Assembly: GCA_949357655.1 (NCBI GenBank)
Contig: CASHTG010000001.1
Location: forward strand, 3,658,001 to 3,722,000
Reading direction: 5' to 3'
DNA: 64,000 bases
DNA from: Parascedosporium putredinis
Taxonomy: Eukaryota; Ascomycota; Sordariomycetes; Microascales; Microascaceae
Shown: positions 22,124-34,591 of the stretch, piece after piece
Layout of the letters: each line of letters opens with the position of its first letter
How positions within the stretch are numbered: the first letter of the stretch is position 1
Program-made: the position numbers and the translations under genes
The notes under the pieces: model-generated
Told to the model about the DNA's origin: nothing
Databases searched by the model: none
Seen by the model: only the letters and a program-made list of their open reading frames with translations

Positions 22124-25077
22124 TTACGCCCGGAATGCCTGAACCAACTCGTGGAGTTTATCTATAACGACGGGAGCAATCGCTCCAAGAGAATCCTCGA
22201 TAACCCTCTCGAGGTAACGGATGGCGTCTTCCTCGCCCAACTCGAGATGAAAGCGTTCCCTGACTTTGATCACCGCCTTATCGGGCTCGAGTCTGATGTC
22301 GGGGATGTTCGCGTCAACCATGAGACTGAAGAGATTTAGAATTAGGTTGGAAGATTTGCGAAGGGCCGCATACGCCAAGAAGCAATACTGCTTAAACTTC
22401 TTGTAGTGCTCGAATGGACGCCGCCCATGCAGTCTACCATCTCCTTGGTGAGCTTCATGACCGGCGCGAACGGTTTCGGATCGCGCCCGAGAATAAAGCC
22501 AAAGTCGGCGTGGAAAAATGACCATCTGGGGCGAGTAGCAGGTTGTCAAGATGCCTGTCGCCCACACCTAGAATGTATGTGATGACACAGTAGCCAGCGC
22601 ACGACCTAACGTACGTGTCGAGGGTCTCGGATCGGATACCAAGCGCCTCCCTATCATCCGGACTGTGTTGCTTGAGGTAGGTCAAGGCTGGATTGTTGTA
22701 CTTGGAAGCAATGCTTTGGAAGCTCACAGAGGGAACGAACTGCGAGGCACCGGCCGTTGTGCTCGTTGCCAATATCTTGTAAGGCGACAGCCTCAGGTCT
22801 AGGTTTTCCTTCTGCAGCAGCTGGTCCATGAGGGTGATGATTTGGATGACGAGCTGATCCTGCCGGAGGTCGTCGCCCGTCTTGAAAATGATGGGATACC
22901 GCTTGCCTAGCGTGGTTTTGAATGTGACTTTGATTGGGCAAAGCGACGACTTGAACACCGTGGTTTCTTCGGGTATCACCCCAATAACTTTGACGTCTGG
23001 GTCTAGGGGAAGCGGCAAGGGTGGGTCGATATGGAGAAGCTCATTCTTTGGGTCGTGCAGGAACTGCTTGACCCGCTCAATCTTCTTGGGTATCGACTCG
23101 CTCGACAACTTGATATCCCCCGAAATTTTGGAGAGGATGGTAATGAGCTCTGCTTGCCGTAGAAGCGTTTTCCGGACATCAGCCCCGTTGGGGCGCTTCA
23201 CCAGCTCCACCATGAAGTCGTAGGCAACCTTGCGGTAGATGCCTCGGTAGTCCATGTCCTGTTCGGGGCTGCTATCGTCGCACTCTACCATGAGGTACCA
23301 GTGGAAGTAATTCCCCAGGGTAGGGTTATCCGCCGCACGCGAGATCAGGAACCGAGCTAGGGACGAGTCTTGCGTACCCTCTTCATCTGAAGCAACAATG
23401 TGCTCGTACTTGAGCGCTTGGACAAGCTGCAAAAGATAAAGCAACAGATCGTGGTCGTTGGCTTTGCGCAATCTCTCAACTGCGTACGTTCTCACTATGG
23501 GGCTGTCAAACGACGGGCCAAATAGTTCGAGGGCGTCGTCCACATCGATTGCTGTCCATCTGTTGAGCAGTTGGGCTGCTTGCTTGGCTTCGGTGGCCTC
23601 TTGCCAGTTGACCGACTTGACGAACTTGGTGAGCGCCCTCTTGTCGCGGGTAAGGTGGTAGCGGAACTTCCAGACAAGATCCATCTCCTCCGGAGTAAGG
23701 ACATGGGTGGGCCCGTAAGACATGATGAGGTTCAACTCATCGCGCACTTTGGCGTTTGGCTTCAAGTCCTTGTCCATGATTCCGTTGCGGTGCGCGCTTC
23801 GGAACAGTCTTCGGTGTTTCGCGTCCGCTGGGTTATCTCGCGCGCCGACTTCTGGATCGTATATCCGCACTAGGCGGTTGCTGGAACCGGGAGAGGATGA
23901 CTCGCCAACTGCATTGATTCCCGGTCCAAATTGGACCTCGGGAGGCGGCTTTAGCACGTTGGACTGGGATATTGAGAGATGTTGGAGGGTGGAGATGGCT
24001 GGCGGGGGTACTCTCGGTCGGCAAAGACAACCGGGAAGTCGAACCGAGGGAGCTCGATATTGAGCATGAACTTAGAGGGGCGCTTGTCTAGTTCGGCGAG
24101 GGTGCTGGGATCTCCGGTTGCGAGCGCCTTGGCGTTCACATTGAGCTCGTTGCTGCTGCCTATGCGCTGGCGCTCCATGGCCCTGATGGAGGCCTTGGCC
24201 GTTTTCTTCTCGAAGCCACGAAACACGAGCTGGTCTAACCAGTCCACTCTCGGTATCTCTCCCATCTCGTGCTTCTTAAATAGCTTTTCCATGCGCTCCT
24301 GCTCCTGAGCATCCTTGTCTACCGGCGTCAAGTCGCCCTTGCGTGCCGTGCCCCGTTTCTTGGAGTCGGATGCGGGTGTGGTCGAGTTATCATTGCCATC
24401 GGCCTTTCTATGCCTGTGAACGATGCACTTTTGCCTCCCTTTCTGGAGTTGGTTATCTTTGTCAAACATGGCAAGCGTCGTGCCCCCAAACGGTAGGGTG
24501 TGGCCCAGGCCGGGAGAATCGGTTGCCGGGGAGAGGTCCCATAGCGTCACTGCAAGGCGCGAGTTGAGGGTAGGTTGGCGTAGGTTATGGGGAGGGTGAG
24601 CCATTCGTTCCACCTACGGGGGCACGGATTCCTGTTAGCTCGTGTGCTTGCGAGTAGCGAGTCTAGAGTTCTGTTTGATTGGGAAACGACACCTTCTCTC
24701 CGTACGGAACGGCTTGTATGCGGTTTGTACAGGCACAGTAAGTGGCTTAGAGCCGGCCCAAACTTGTACCGTCACGTATAGGTCGGAATGCGGACTAGGG
24801 AAACGTGCGATGTCAGTCACGGTGTTAACTGATGTTTGAAGGCGACGTGGGCAAGAGCAGGTACCTGATGTTAGAACCGACATGACGGAGGGCTGGATTT
24901 TCGAGAAGCGTCGACTGTCGGAAGGGTGGCTCGTCGCCTTCTAGTCCGATTCTGTGACGATGAATTTGTTAACAAAGAAAGAGAGGAGAGCTCGGATGGG
25001 CAAACGGCAAGACCATACATTCTGATGCTCACGGGATGATCGAGCGCATCGGAGGTAGCGAAGGAGTAGGAGTCCAT
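22124..25077 (-). CDS. VPS34: Class III phosphatidylinositol 3-kinase Vps34
   Basis: Makes PI3P for endosomal sorting and autophagy, in complex with Vps15 and Atg6. Exons on the minus strand: 25077-25019, 24951-24865, 24794-24693 and 24613-22124, with three GT-AG introns of 67, 70 and 79 nt. Seen in order: C2 domain (PHSDLYVTVQVWAGSKPL, RLAVTLWDLSP), helical PIK domain (about 23700-23150), and the kinase domain with FKTGDDLRQDQLVIQI, catalytic loop GVGDRHLDNLLL (about 22555-22520), an ADFG-type metal motif just after, and NLILNLFSLM...IPDIRLEPDKA. Four one-base deletions: the CCC at 24568-24570, the CCC near 23967, a T5 run at 22514-22518 that splits DGHF from the DFG motif, and near 22420. 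Adding four bases gives 914 codons (913 aa), the usual size. Divergent from Nse4. Confidence 0.95.
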
Positions 25078-25809
25078 CGTCTCCGGATTGTCAAGAAACA
25101 AGTGGTAGGCACAAACCTAGACCATGTTGGAGCTTCTTCCGGGCGTGACGAGGGATGAAGGAGGCGGCGTGGAGTTAGCGACTGTGGTGGATTCGAAGCC
25201 TTCGACTGACTTGTAGGTGCTTAGTCCGGATGATGTCGTGAAGTTGTGAAGTTGCAGCTGGAAGGCACCAAGCAGGCAGCTTCACCAACTGTCATCAGGC
25301 GGCGAGTAGTGTCTCCAAGGTGAAGCCCCTGCAAGCACCCCTCATGAACATAACTACACGCCCCTTGGGCTGCCTAGCGTCCATTATCTCCTGCACTCAC
25401 AACTCTGGCGAGAACAATGCGGTTCATCGAACCACACCCCTAAACCCCTCTCTTTCACGCCCGTCCTATCGTTTTTGGTGTCGTCAGGTCCCCCTCCCTC
25501 TCTGGGCAGTTCGCTCTCCCGAGTACAGTCCCGCCCACCCCCACTAAAAAGTACAGGCGAGCACTAGGCGCACTAACAAAATTGTATCGCGTCGCCGATT
25601 CAGCGTTGCACACTATCGTGACGCGACTGAAGAGAGGCCGTCAGGCGAGTAATCCAAAATTTGAAGTAAACTCTCCTTCTAAACTGGCAACCATTTTTTT
25701 CTCTCCTTTTACAAGACCGATTTTTCTTGTCAGCTACTTTTCAATCTTCTTTCGCTGATTTCTTCGCCCTCCTGTCCGAGTTTTGCGCCCCGCCGGCCTC
25801 TTTTCAATA
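25078..25809. promoter_or_regulatory. Shared divergent promoter region, Vps34 / Nse4
   Basis: 732 bp between the divergent starts of Vps34 (-) and Nse4 (+). No gene inside. The right half has T/C-rich tracts just before the Nse4 ATG, typical of fungal leaders. No specific factor site is claimed. Confidence 0.5.
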
Positions 25810-27236
25810 ATGTCAAGGTCCGGCTCCGAGTCCTCGGAGAGGGGCTCTCCTGACCCCAGCCAGACCCCAAGGACGAGCAGAGGGCTTGCAGTGAGGAGTA
25901 GGGATAGGGATAGGGACGTATCAGGTTCCAAGAGGAAACGAGGAGACACATCGACCGGCGCCGGGCCCTCCAATCGACGCCGTACCGCCGAACCTGAAGA
26001 TATCGGGGCCGACGATGATTCCGACGTTTATGACCCCGATCAGCCGGTGGAAGAGAGGCGCGATATCCAGCGCGGTCTGCGCGAACTCGGAAGAGATCTC
26101 GTCGACAATGCCGACGACTACCTAAAAGGCGACTCGACGGGGATCCGCGACTTGATTGTATCTGCCAACGAAATCAACAAGAACATTAAGCAAACCACCG
26201 AGGCCGTCATCGACTCCCGTCTCCTAGTAACGGCGGCGGACATGTCATACAAGAAAACGGTTCGCATCACACAAGGAAACACGGCCGACGGCCTAGATGT
26301 GGACGAATTTGTCTCGAAATGCATCACGTATATGCGCCAGGGAGCCCGCGAGCACAGCGACAACGCCCCTGAGCTCTCAAGCACCCAACGCCAGCGCAGA
26401 GGGCGTGCCGGCAGGGGCCAAGAGGGATCAGATGACGAAGATGAGGACGGAGACATGCTGAATTGGGCTTATCTTGGCCAATTTGCCTGTCTCCCTAGCA
26501 TCAGTCGCCCGGCCGTTCAGGGCCACCTCCTGGGGCCGCTCTCGGTAGAAAAGAAGGCGCGCAAGATAACGAAGCGAAATGCGCCCTTCAGGATTAACCA
26601 ACTTGCTGAAACGAGGCCGGAAGTTATCAACGCGGAGGAGCTAACAAAACAAGACAACGACCTCGCAGTCATCTGCGGAAGGGTCCTGCAGCGGCTCCAG
26701 CGTGTTCAGAGAAAGTTGCAAGAGGACGCATATGCACAAATCACGGAAGAGATGGAAATAGACGAGCAGGTACAGCTTATGCATCGGCTGGGTTTGCGAA
26801 GTACTGGTGGCGTCGATTTCATGCGCTTCGTCATAAATCCCCATTCATTCGGCCAATCCATCGAAAATATGTTCTACGTCAGCTTCCTCATCAAGGACAA
26901 CAAGGTGCGCATCGAACTAGACGATGACGGTCTTCCCTCCGTCGGTAAGTGCCTATCAACGCTTCCTCACCCCTTCTATTCGTGCAAAACTCGCATAGAA
27001 CAGCGCTATGTCTCTAGCTTCTAGCTAACCTGCCCTCCCACCTTGATACAGCCCCCGTCACGACGGAAATGGAACAAGAGACTAGCCGGCACCAAACGAA
27101 GCACCAGGCTGTTTTCAGCTTGGACATGTCCACCTGGCGGGATATCATCGAGACTCTCGACATAAAAGAACCCATCATACCGCATAGGCGGGAAGATGCT
27201 CAGGGTGGTCCCGGTGCCAGGGGCTGGTATTCATGA
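25810..27236 (+). CDS. NSE4: SMC5/6 complex kleisin subunit Nse4
   Basis: Kleisin that bridges Smc5 and Smc6 and binds Nse1/Nse3, acting in recombination repair and replication-fork stability. Exon 1 is 25810-26944, intron 26945-27051 (107 nt, GTAAGT, GCTAAC branch, CAG), exon 2 27052-27236. Total 1,320 nt, 439 aa, intact. Seen: a disordered basic/acidic N-terminus, the conserved N-terminal helical region (RDIQRGLRELGRDLVDNADD, LIVSANEINKNIKQTTEAV), a middle GHLLGPLSVEKKARK, and the C-terminal winged-helix (VDFMRFVINPHSFGQSIENMF, VSFLIKDNKVRI) ending in MSTWRDIIETLDI. The ATG at 25810 gives the normal N-terminus. Confidence 0.95.
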
Positions 27237-27883
27237 GAGACGGATGCGCACTATTGCACCCACCAGGAATTTTTGATGACGTTATGACCTCCATAAGAAG
27301 CTTTCACGCGCCGCTGTATAAAACGAACCTCTTTTTCCATTATTTCTATTATTATCGCATGCATTCTCGTAGCTTGACGAAACCCTATCGCCCAGATTAC
27401 GGTTCGAAACCAGCGTGCCAGCCACCTTGCGCCTCCATATCCGTACCGCAATGAAGACATAGCAACACCCAAATTCCTCCCACTCCCACATTCCAGGTTC
27501 ATCTAGTCTAGTCTCGGCCGCTGAACAGACCTTCCCCGTCTAGTCTTGCGTTTACGTCTTTGTTTCCAAAAGCATGCTGCCCGGAAACGGCGCGTGCGAC
27601 GATGCGCCTTTGTCTCGTCCTATTGCCTCCAAGGCACCATCACATGTGGGAGTGGAGGAAATGATAGAAATATCCATTGTGTCGCGTCTTGATGGCATTT
27701 AGCATATCTTTCGCATCTATTCATCAATGCCGCCTGTGTCTTGTTTGCTATTTTTTGCAAGTCTTTTCCTTTCTCCCACACGTTTGCCCATTAATCCTCG
27801 ATATCATCTCAAGAAGGCCTTTCTGGCTTGGGCCTTTGAGATCCCAATGAGGAGTCCACGCCATCTAGACGCTTTGTATAACC
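27237..27883. other. Spacer between Nse4 and the giant coiled-coil gene
   Basis: No gene supported. AT-richer than the flanking coding sequence; presumed 3' UTR of Nse4 and promoter of the gene starting at 27884. Confidence 0.5.
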
Positions 27884-30800
27884 ATGGCTTCCGATGCAGG
27901 CGACCAGGTCGAGAACGACTCAGCACAGTCTACAACAGATCAACACGTCACCGAGGATCCGAGACCAGACTCGCCCGAGGACCGCGACAGCCTGGAGCTG
28001 TCGGAACCGGCAGGAATTGCGAAAGAAGGAGATGAATCCGCCGAGTCTCAGTTAAGTGAAGAAAATGATGAATACAGGGAGCATACCGCTTCCCCGGGTG
28101 GCGAAGATGACATGGCGGGGAAGTCAATCTTGGAAATCTTAGACTCACCCGCGGTACATATCTCTGCCCCTGAAGAAGCACCTATGAGTCCTATTAGCGA
28201 AAGTCAGGCTTTTCCCAACCCCCAGGATCTAGACACGCTCTATCCCGAGGGTTCGGAACATGGTTCTAAGGAATCGCCCCCTCGCGGCAGAAGAAGCACG
28301 GCCTCCTAAGTACGAGCGTTCAAGTCTACGAGGGCGACAAGGATAGCTATCGGAGTGACTCAAGCAATACGGGGTCTAGTCAGTATGGCGACCTCGGGGA
28401 GATGGAGAACACCCTCAAATCCCTCCAAGAGGAGCTTCAGAAGCAGAAGTTTAGCAGCAGCCATATCAGCAACCAAGCCGCCTCCATGGAGCAGGTCATC
28501 GATACTCTCGAGGAGGACAACGCGCGACTCCTCACCAAGGCCGAAGATTTGGCAGCAGGCCAGGTAAAGCTCAAAAGCAGCTTCTCAGGGCAGAGGCCCT
28601 TCTCAAACAAGAGCGCGAGCGGTCCGACGAGAGCCAACTCAAGTATCAGGAGCTTTCCGATAGCATACAGAAACGAAAGGAAAAGTTTGTGGACCAAGCC
28701 GCCGCGGCCAAATCTCGAAAACCCCCGCAGAGGAAATTTACGATCGCCACTACAAGGATCGCCTTTGGGAGGCCACTTCCAGTGGAATGGCTCGCGTCGC
28801 TACTCAAGCCCTAGACGGGCTCCAGGAAGAAGAAAGATTGCTCAAGAGCCTGAGCGAGGAGATGGGGAAGCTATCGCCATACCTCAACGTCGCCTCGGCG
28901 GACGATGACCTGTGCGACAGGCTCGCCGAAGGGGAACGGCCAATGCATGAACCTGAGATAGACCCCGGGCGCCGAGAGGCCGAGCTTTTGAGGCGAATAG
29001 ATCTATACAAGCGCTACATTGACAAGCACAAGGCCGAGAGACTACCCAACAACGACGCGGTTGTTCTAAACCTAGGAGAGCAATTGCAGGAGGCCCTGGA
29101 TAAGATTGGCACCCTCAACGAGAGGTGCACCGCCTCTGAGGATCAGCGGGATCTCGCCATCGCGCAAGTCAGGGACAGCGAGACAAAGATAGATCTTTTA
29201 AAGAGGAAAGCCCGGCACCACGAGACGCGGCAGGCAGAGATACAACGGTCGTCAACGACCTCATCTGGAGATCCTCCCGACCAAGGAGCGCAAGGCTTGG
29301 CCTCTCATCAATCCAGCCACGAAAACGAGAGCCTAGATTCGCGTAGCAGCCCCGGACCAGACATCATGTACGAAAATCTTGCTGACGAGCTTGAAGGCCT
29401 TGACGGAAGAGAAGATGATCGGCGCACCTCCATATTGGAAAGCGGCGGCTTTCATAACGACGCCTCGATAAGCGATATGCTCACCCTCGCCTCCGTCAAT
29501 GCCGAAAAGAACCAGCTAGCCCGAGAGTTGGAGCAATGCTCGTTGAACAATAAGATGCTGAAGAAGCAGCTCCACGAGTCTCACGGAGAGTACCAGGCCT
29601 TGTCTAAGGAACTCAAAGCTCTCAAAGATCAGATGTCAAAGAAAGAAGAGAATACCAGAGCAACAAATACGGAAACGGAACTAGGTTCGTCTGAATCGTC
29701 AGACTCCGCCGACAGCCGAGATGCCGGTCCGATGATGAAAAAGTTTTGCATCTCGCGTCACAGCTTAGAGCCTTGAAGGGCAAGCCTATTGATACGAGGC
29801 CTCATGAAGGTGTCTTCTCCGTGGCGCAACGCAAGCTTGGGGAATTTTTTCAAATGGCTCGCGGTATAGAAGCAGAGGTTTTCAGGGACAATCCAATCAA
29901 ACGCAAAACCGGCATCCTAGACGTGGTCATGGACATCTCGTCGCTTGAGAGAGAAGGCTACGCGTGGCTCTGTAAAACTGCGGAGGTGGAAATCACCAGA
30001 CTTTTGGAAATCGTTAAAGACCAAAGAACGCAACTCTCCGCGTCCAAAGAGAACGGAAGGGCGCTCAATAAAGAAAACAAAGGTCTCAGGAGCGATATAG
30101 AGCAGATGCTAAAAAAGATCGATCCTCATGAACAGATACAGCGCCTCGAAGAGCTTCAGAAACAGCTAGAGGTTGTCAAGAAGGGACTGGGGGACCAAGG
30201 GATCAGAATCGATCCCTTCGGCTTTGATAGAAAGGACAACCCCTAATGGTCCGCCACGACGAATTGCAAGACCAGATGGACCTATGCAGTCTGATCTCGA
30301 CAGCCGTGAATCCTGCGAGACGGCGTCTGAGGAGCGTTCACGAAGTGGAGGTCGCACGCATAGTAGAATTAGCAGTCGAAAACTCGCGGCTCCAACAGAC
30401 CAGCCAGGCCAGCCAGGCCAATGCAGCCGCTCCGAGCACCGACAAAGAAGCTAAGGCCCTGCGCGAGGAAAATGCACATCTTGGGGCCGAACTCAAGGCC
30501 ATGCGCTATGCACATGAGCGACGGAAAATGGAAGCCCGTGATCTACTCAATACGGCTATTTTGGACAGAAAAGTCCTAACCGACAAGATTACCGAACTCG
30601 AAGTGCTGGAAGCCAAGGAAGAGAGGCGGAAGAATAAAGCTTCGGGACGGAGCTTTCTCCCGCCCGCCGGCATCCGGCCACAGCAAGCGCCCGGCCAAGA
30701 GCGCAGGTCACTCGAAGCGATGGCGCATCTTTTGGACTCGTACCACGACAAGCTAACCAGCATTGCGGACCTAGGGGTCGAGCAAGAACAGTTGTTATTG

Positions 30801-33800
30801 TCAAAAGTCGAGGTAGCGATCGAGGACCTCGGGAAGCAAGAGATCCTGGCCGGCGAGGCTATAGCTTCGCTGGAAGAAAGGGTCTTCTCAGATAGCAAAT
30901 CCCTCATTCAAGTTCGGGCCGGGTTCCCCAAAGACCTCGTCGAGTGGCTTGCGAAACTAGTGCCTTGCGTAGAAGAGCTGACACGTAGAATTCGGGCTCT
31001 TGATGCACAACAGTGGAGGGTTTCTCGACAACTGGACACTATAACCAGCATTCGAGGCGTGGCCAAGGCTCCTAATGATGAGCTGCTCAAGGTCAAACGA
31101 TCCTTCTACATACTCCGCCGCCAGATCAAGGCTCATTTTGCTACTGCCCTTGACGTTTATGGCAAGTTACGCGATAAGGAGGGGATTGTTGCCGACGTAA
31201 TTCTCAAGGAAACTACAGGCGCCCTGCGCAGTCTACCTGAGGAAGAGATGAAACCACTTATTGACGCCCATTACACCGAGGTTGGTGCCGTCAAAGACCT
31301 TGACAAAGCACTCAATGAAGCGCGTGGAACGTACCACTGGAAGCTAGAGAGACTTCGGACTTCCGTCGCTCAAGAAGTGTCCGACTACCAGGACAAAATA
31401 TCCGGTTATGAACGGAAGCTGGCCGACATGAGCAAGCAACAGGTTCAGCCCGACACGACGAGCAAAGATATCCCAGCCATCAAGTCTCGCATCTCACGTC
31501 TCCGGGGAGAACTCGAAGCTAAGGAGCGGCTTGCCGAGAACGTGAACGATTTGAATCAGCACATCCGATCCGAAGATCAACTCCTCCACTTGCGCGATAC
31601 CGAGCTTGTGGGCCTCGAAAACCAGAGGCTTAATCTCATCGATGACCTTGTTCATGAACTCTTTGAGAAAAAGAATCATGGTGCCGCGCAAACCCTTCGA
31701 CGACAGATCCGCTACCTAGGTGACAGAGTTCGATACTTGCTTGAGTCGCTGATAGGAAATTCGACCTACAAAGGCTGCCTTTATGCGAGCGAACCTCGAA
31801 AGATTATCAGAAGATTGACCTGAAATCATCCTCCACCCTGGAGAGCCTTGGTATCAAGAGCGATGCCGGGGTGATTGAAGATTTGGCAAAGGGGATGATC
31901 CGATGGCGAAACGAGAGAGGGCTGACCCTCGGCCTAGCTTATCAATATCTCCGAATCCTTCAAAGCCAGCTAGGGTACTATGACGTGAAGATCGACAATG
32001 TTGAGACCGAGATAGAAACCCTCTTATCCGACCTCTCGAAGAGAGCTGGCACAAACGACCCCAAGCCAACTCCCAAACTACGACTTGACCGTAGTGAGGA
32101 CGCTGGGTTCCAAACAACCCCGACAAAGGGTCCAATCGACCCAAGTAAGCGAACCAAGGCACCTCGGCCCATGAAGGCGCGTGTCAGCGATCAGAGAGAA
32201 GAAAACGATCCTAGAGAGGAGTCACCCGAGTGTGAAGAAGGAGAGCCGGTCGATCAAAACGAAGACGAATGCGATGAAGGGGATTCCGAAGGCCCTAAGC
32301 TGCCCAAAGGTCACGATTCTCTACGCAGCGCGCAAAGTGCACGCTTCCGCAAGCCCTTGACCCAAACCAAGACGATATCACAAACCTTACCACGGCAGAG
32401 GGACGAGCGGGAGAGGAAAGGGGAGAAGGCAGATGACAGATCGAAGGCTCATATTAGCAGGCGGCAGCATAACACGGCCGACATCAAAGATGGTGGCAAG
32501 AGGACTACGCACGAGCCGGAACCTTTTTCAGATACCCCAGACGAAGAAAGGCAGGCTAGCACGCTTCGTTGCAACGAGTGTGGCAGAGTAATGGGAGCCG
32601 ATGACCAGGAACACGGCTCAAAACACCGCCGAAAAAGCCAAAGCAGCGGCGCCCTCTTAACATGAAGGACCAATTCGACGGTATCGGGGCCTTTATGGAA
32701 AATAACTCGCGACAGTTCCAAAATCTTAAAGAGAAGTGGCAGAAGTCGGAGAGGAAGAGGCTGAGGAGTCTCGAAAAGTCTATCTTTAGGCTGGAAGAAG
32801 AGCTTGAGGAGAAATGGAGGCTTCTCGACCAAGGACTATTTCAACTAGGTGAGCCCAGCGTCGCTCGTCTAGATAGGAGACATCAGCGAGCCTCTTGCGG
32901 CGAAAGAGATGGTTGCGATTCATCTAAGGGTGACGAGAAAGGTCATCCACAGGTAATCCTCGATGAGGGTCAAGAGAAGAGCAGTCCCCCAAAGAGTCTC
33001 GACAAGGATAAAGAGGCGAGTCTTCAGAAACCCATCGACAGGAGTGAAGAGAGGGACCGCCCCTTAGAACCCCCGGCAAGGACAAAAGGGGAGAGTCCTC
33101 GAAAACCTGTCGACAAGGGTAAAGAGCAGGGCCGTCTCCCAGAAACTGTCGATAAGGATAAAGAGGAGAGTCGTCCTCAGGAACCCGTCGATAAGGGCGA
33201 AGAAAGAATTTCCCCCAAACAGCCCTCGATGGGAATCAAGAGAAGAGCCGTCACCTGAAGAATCTCGAGAAAGGTAAAGAGGAGAGTCCTCAGAAACCCC
33301 GCGATAAGGGTGAAGAGCAGAACCGCCCCTCGAAACCCCCGGCAAGAATAAAGAGGAGACTCGTCATCAGAAACCCGTCGACAAGGGTAAAGGGCAGGGC
33401 CATCTCCCGAAGACCCCGAACACGAATGAAAAGAAGAGTCCTCCCCGAAGAGCCTCAACAAGGATAAGGGCAAGGGCTGTCTTAAGAAAACCCTCGACAA
33501 GGACGAAGCCAAGAGTCATCCCCTAGAAACCCTTGACGAGGACATCCTTGGTCTTATAGGGGGTGGTTGCCCCTGCTCTATCTACGGATATCCCGAATTA
33601 GAGGCACTTCAAAGACGTGACGAATTCTGCACCTGTCCTACTACCATGGCTACAGATTCTCTGCTCCTCCAACTCGAAACCTACCATCGAGTGTCCCTCC
33701 TCATGTATGCCTGCCTCTTATGGCTTGTGTATCTCCCATGCCGCCTCTGGCGGCGCATAAAACCTCTCGACTTCTTGCCAGCCGGACTGCGCACGATACT

Positions 33801-34239
33801 TTCCCTCCCACCCGCCGCTAGCGATGCAGCCCCTACAAAGGGAACGGTCCCCGAGATCCACTGGCCTCACTTTGACTCGACTGACTACTTCCGCATCTTC
33901 TGTCATTTCCTATTCTTGATCACGCTCCAAGTCTACATCGCTGCCAGTCGGGAACGTGACCTATGGCTCTGGGGCAACTCGCGCTTCAAGTCCACGTACG
34001 GCATCGAACTCCTTCATGGCCTTCCCTACCCGCGATGGGGGCCCCGGGTTGACCCACGACTCATGGCATCTCACGGGGAGCTTTGGGATCGCATGACCTT
34101 TATCATCGGTTTAATACCCGAGTTCCTAGTAGCGTCCTATCTCTGGCTAGACCGGTACTTGGCGCTGCTAGGTGGTGCTCTTTGGACAGTTTTGAGGCGC
34201 ACCATGGGCGACGGAGTACTTCAGCAGGCTTTCGGATAG
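27884..34239 (+). CDS. Giant coiled-coil protein with Cys motifs and C-terminal membrane segments
   Basis: I do not recognise this protein. It looks broken into many frames, but the good frame moves back by exactly one base ten times (near 28277, 28560, 28722, 29730, 30242, 31795, 32634, 33215, 33338 and 33444), mostly in C or A runs. Ten added bases give 2,122 codons (2,121 aa) without a stop. Order: acidic disordered N-terminus; long heptad-rich coiled coil (about 28380-31830); Glu/Lys-rich linker with a CNECG pair (32570-32582) and a basic KKPKQRRRP patch; short coiled coil (32660-32830); about a dozen degenerate DKxKE...P repeats (32900-33540); a CPC...CTC cysteine pair (33561-33640); then three hydrophobic segments (about 33682-33740, 33890-33945, 34093-34190). 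No motor, kinase or nucleotide-binding motif is visible. The layout suggests a membrane-anchored tether or scaffold (inference). No intron is needed. Confidence 0.75.
32900..33540 (+). repeat. Degenerate charged repeats in the giant coiled-coil protein
   Basis: Roughly 45-60 bp units encode variants of (S/V)(L/V)DK(D/G)KE followed by S/Q/R and a Pro pair. Units differ at many codons. The array crosses three of the gene's frameshift sites, so its true length needs confirmation. Confidence 0.7.
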
Positions 34240-34591
34240 TAGGCGGGTTTCCTTCGTCTTGGTTTGGCGTTGGGGCAAGCGTTTTCGCGGGGTTTTTCTC
34301 TTTTTCTCTTGTTTCGGGAGCTCGGGAGGGGACCATGTTTTCAAATTTTCTTTTTCCTAATTTTGGCGCCATGTTTGAAGGAAGGCGTCTATGTTGGGTA
34401 CATCAATGTTATCATTTTCTTTCCTCCCTACGTTGATTCAATGTAAGTCCCGCTATCACTTTTGTGTTTTGCATCAAACTATGGTATCAAGAAGAGATGT
34501 TTCTATTTTCATGAAAATGGCCCAACTCAAAACGGCAAACACCGAAGAGATACAGTACCACACTACGCACATAACTGATCAAATTTCATTT
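34240..34591. other. Convergent 3' spacer, giant gene / AspRS
   Basis: 352 bp of T-rich sequence between two convergent stop codons. It holds both 3' UTRs. No gene seen. Confidence 0.6.

Noticed and set aside
27884..34239. Programmed ribosomal frameshifting, because all ten steps are in the same direction
   Set aside because: The same kind of break occurs in nearly every other gene at unrelated homopolymers, and a few are in the opposite direction. No shared slippery heptamer or downstream structure was seen. Sequence error is simpler.
33646..34239. KASH-type C-terminus on the giant coiled-coil protein
   Set aside because: There are three hydrophobic segments, not one, and the C-terminus lacks the short Pro-rich luminal tail typical of KASH peptides.
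33646..34239. A separate small membrane-protein gene starting at 33646
   Set aside because: The frame is open upstream through the cysteine motif and repeat region without a stop, so it is better read as the C-terminus of the giant protein, though an independent gene is not fully excluded.
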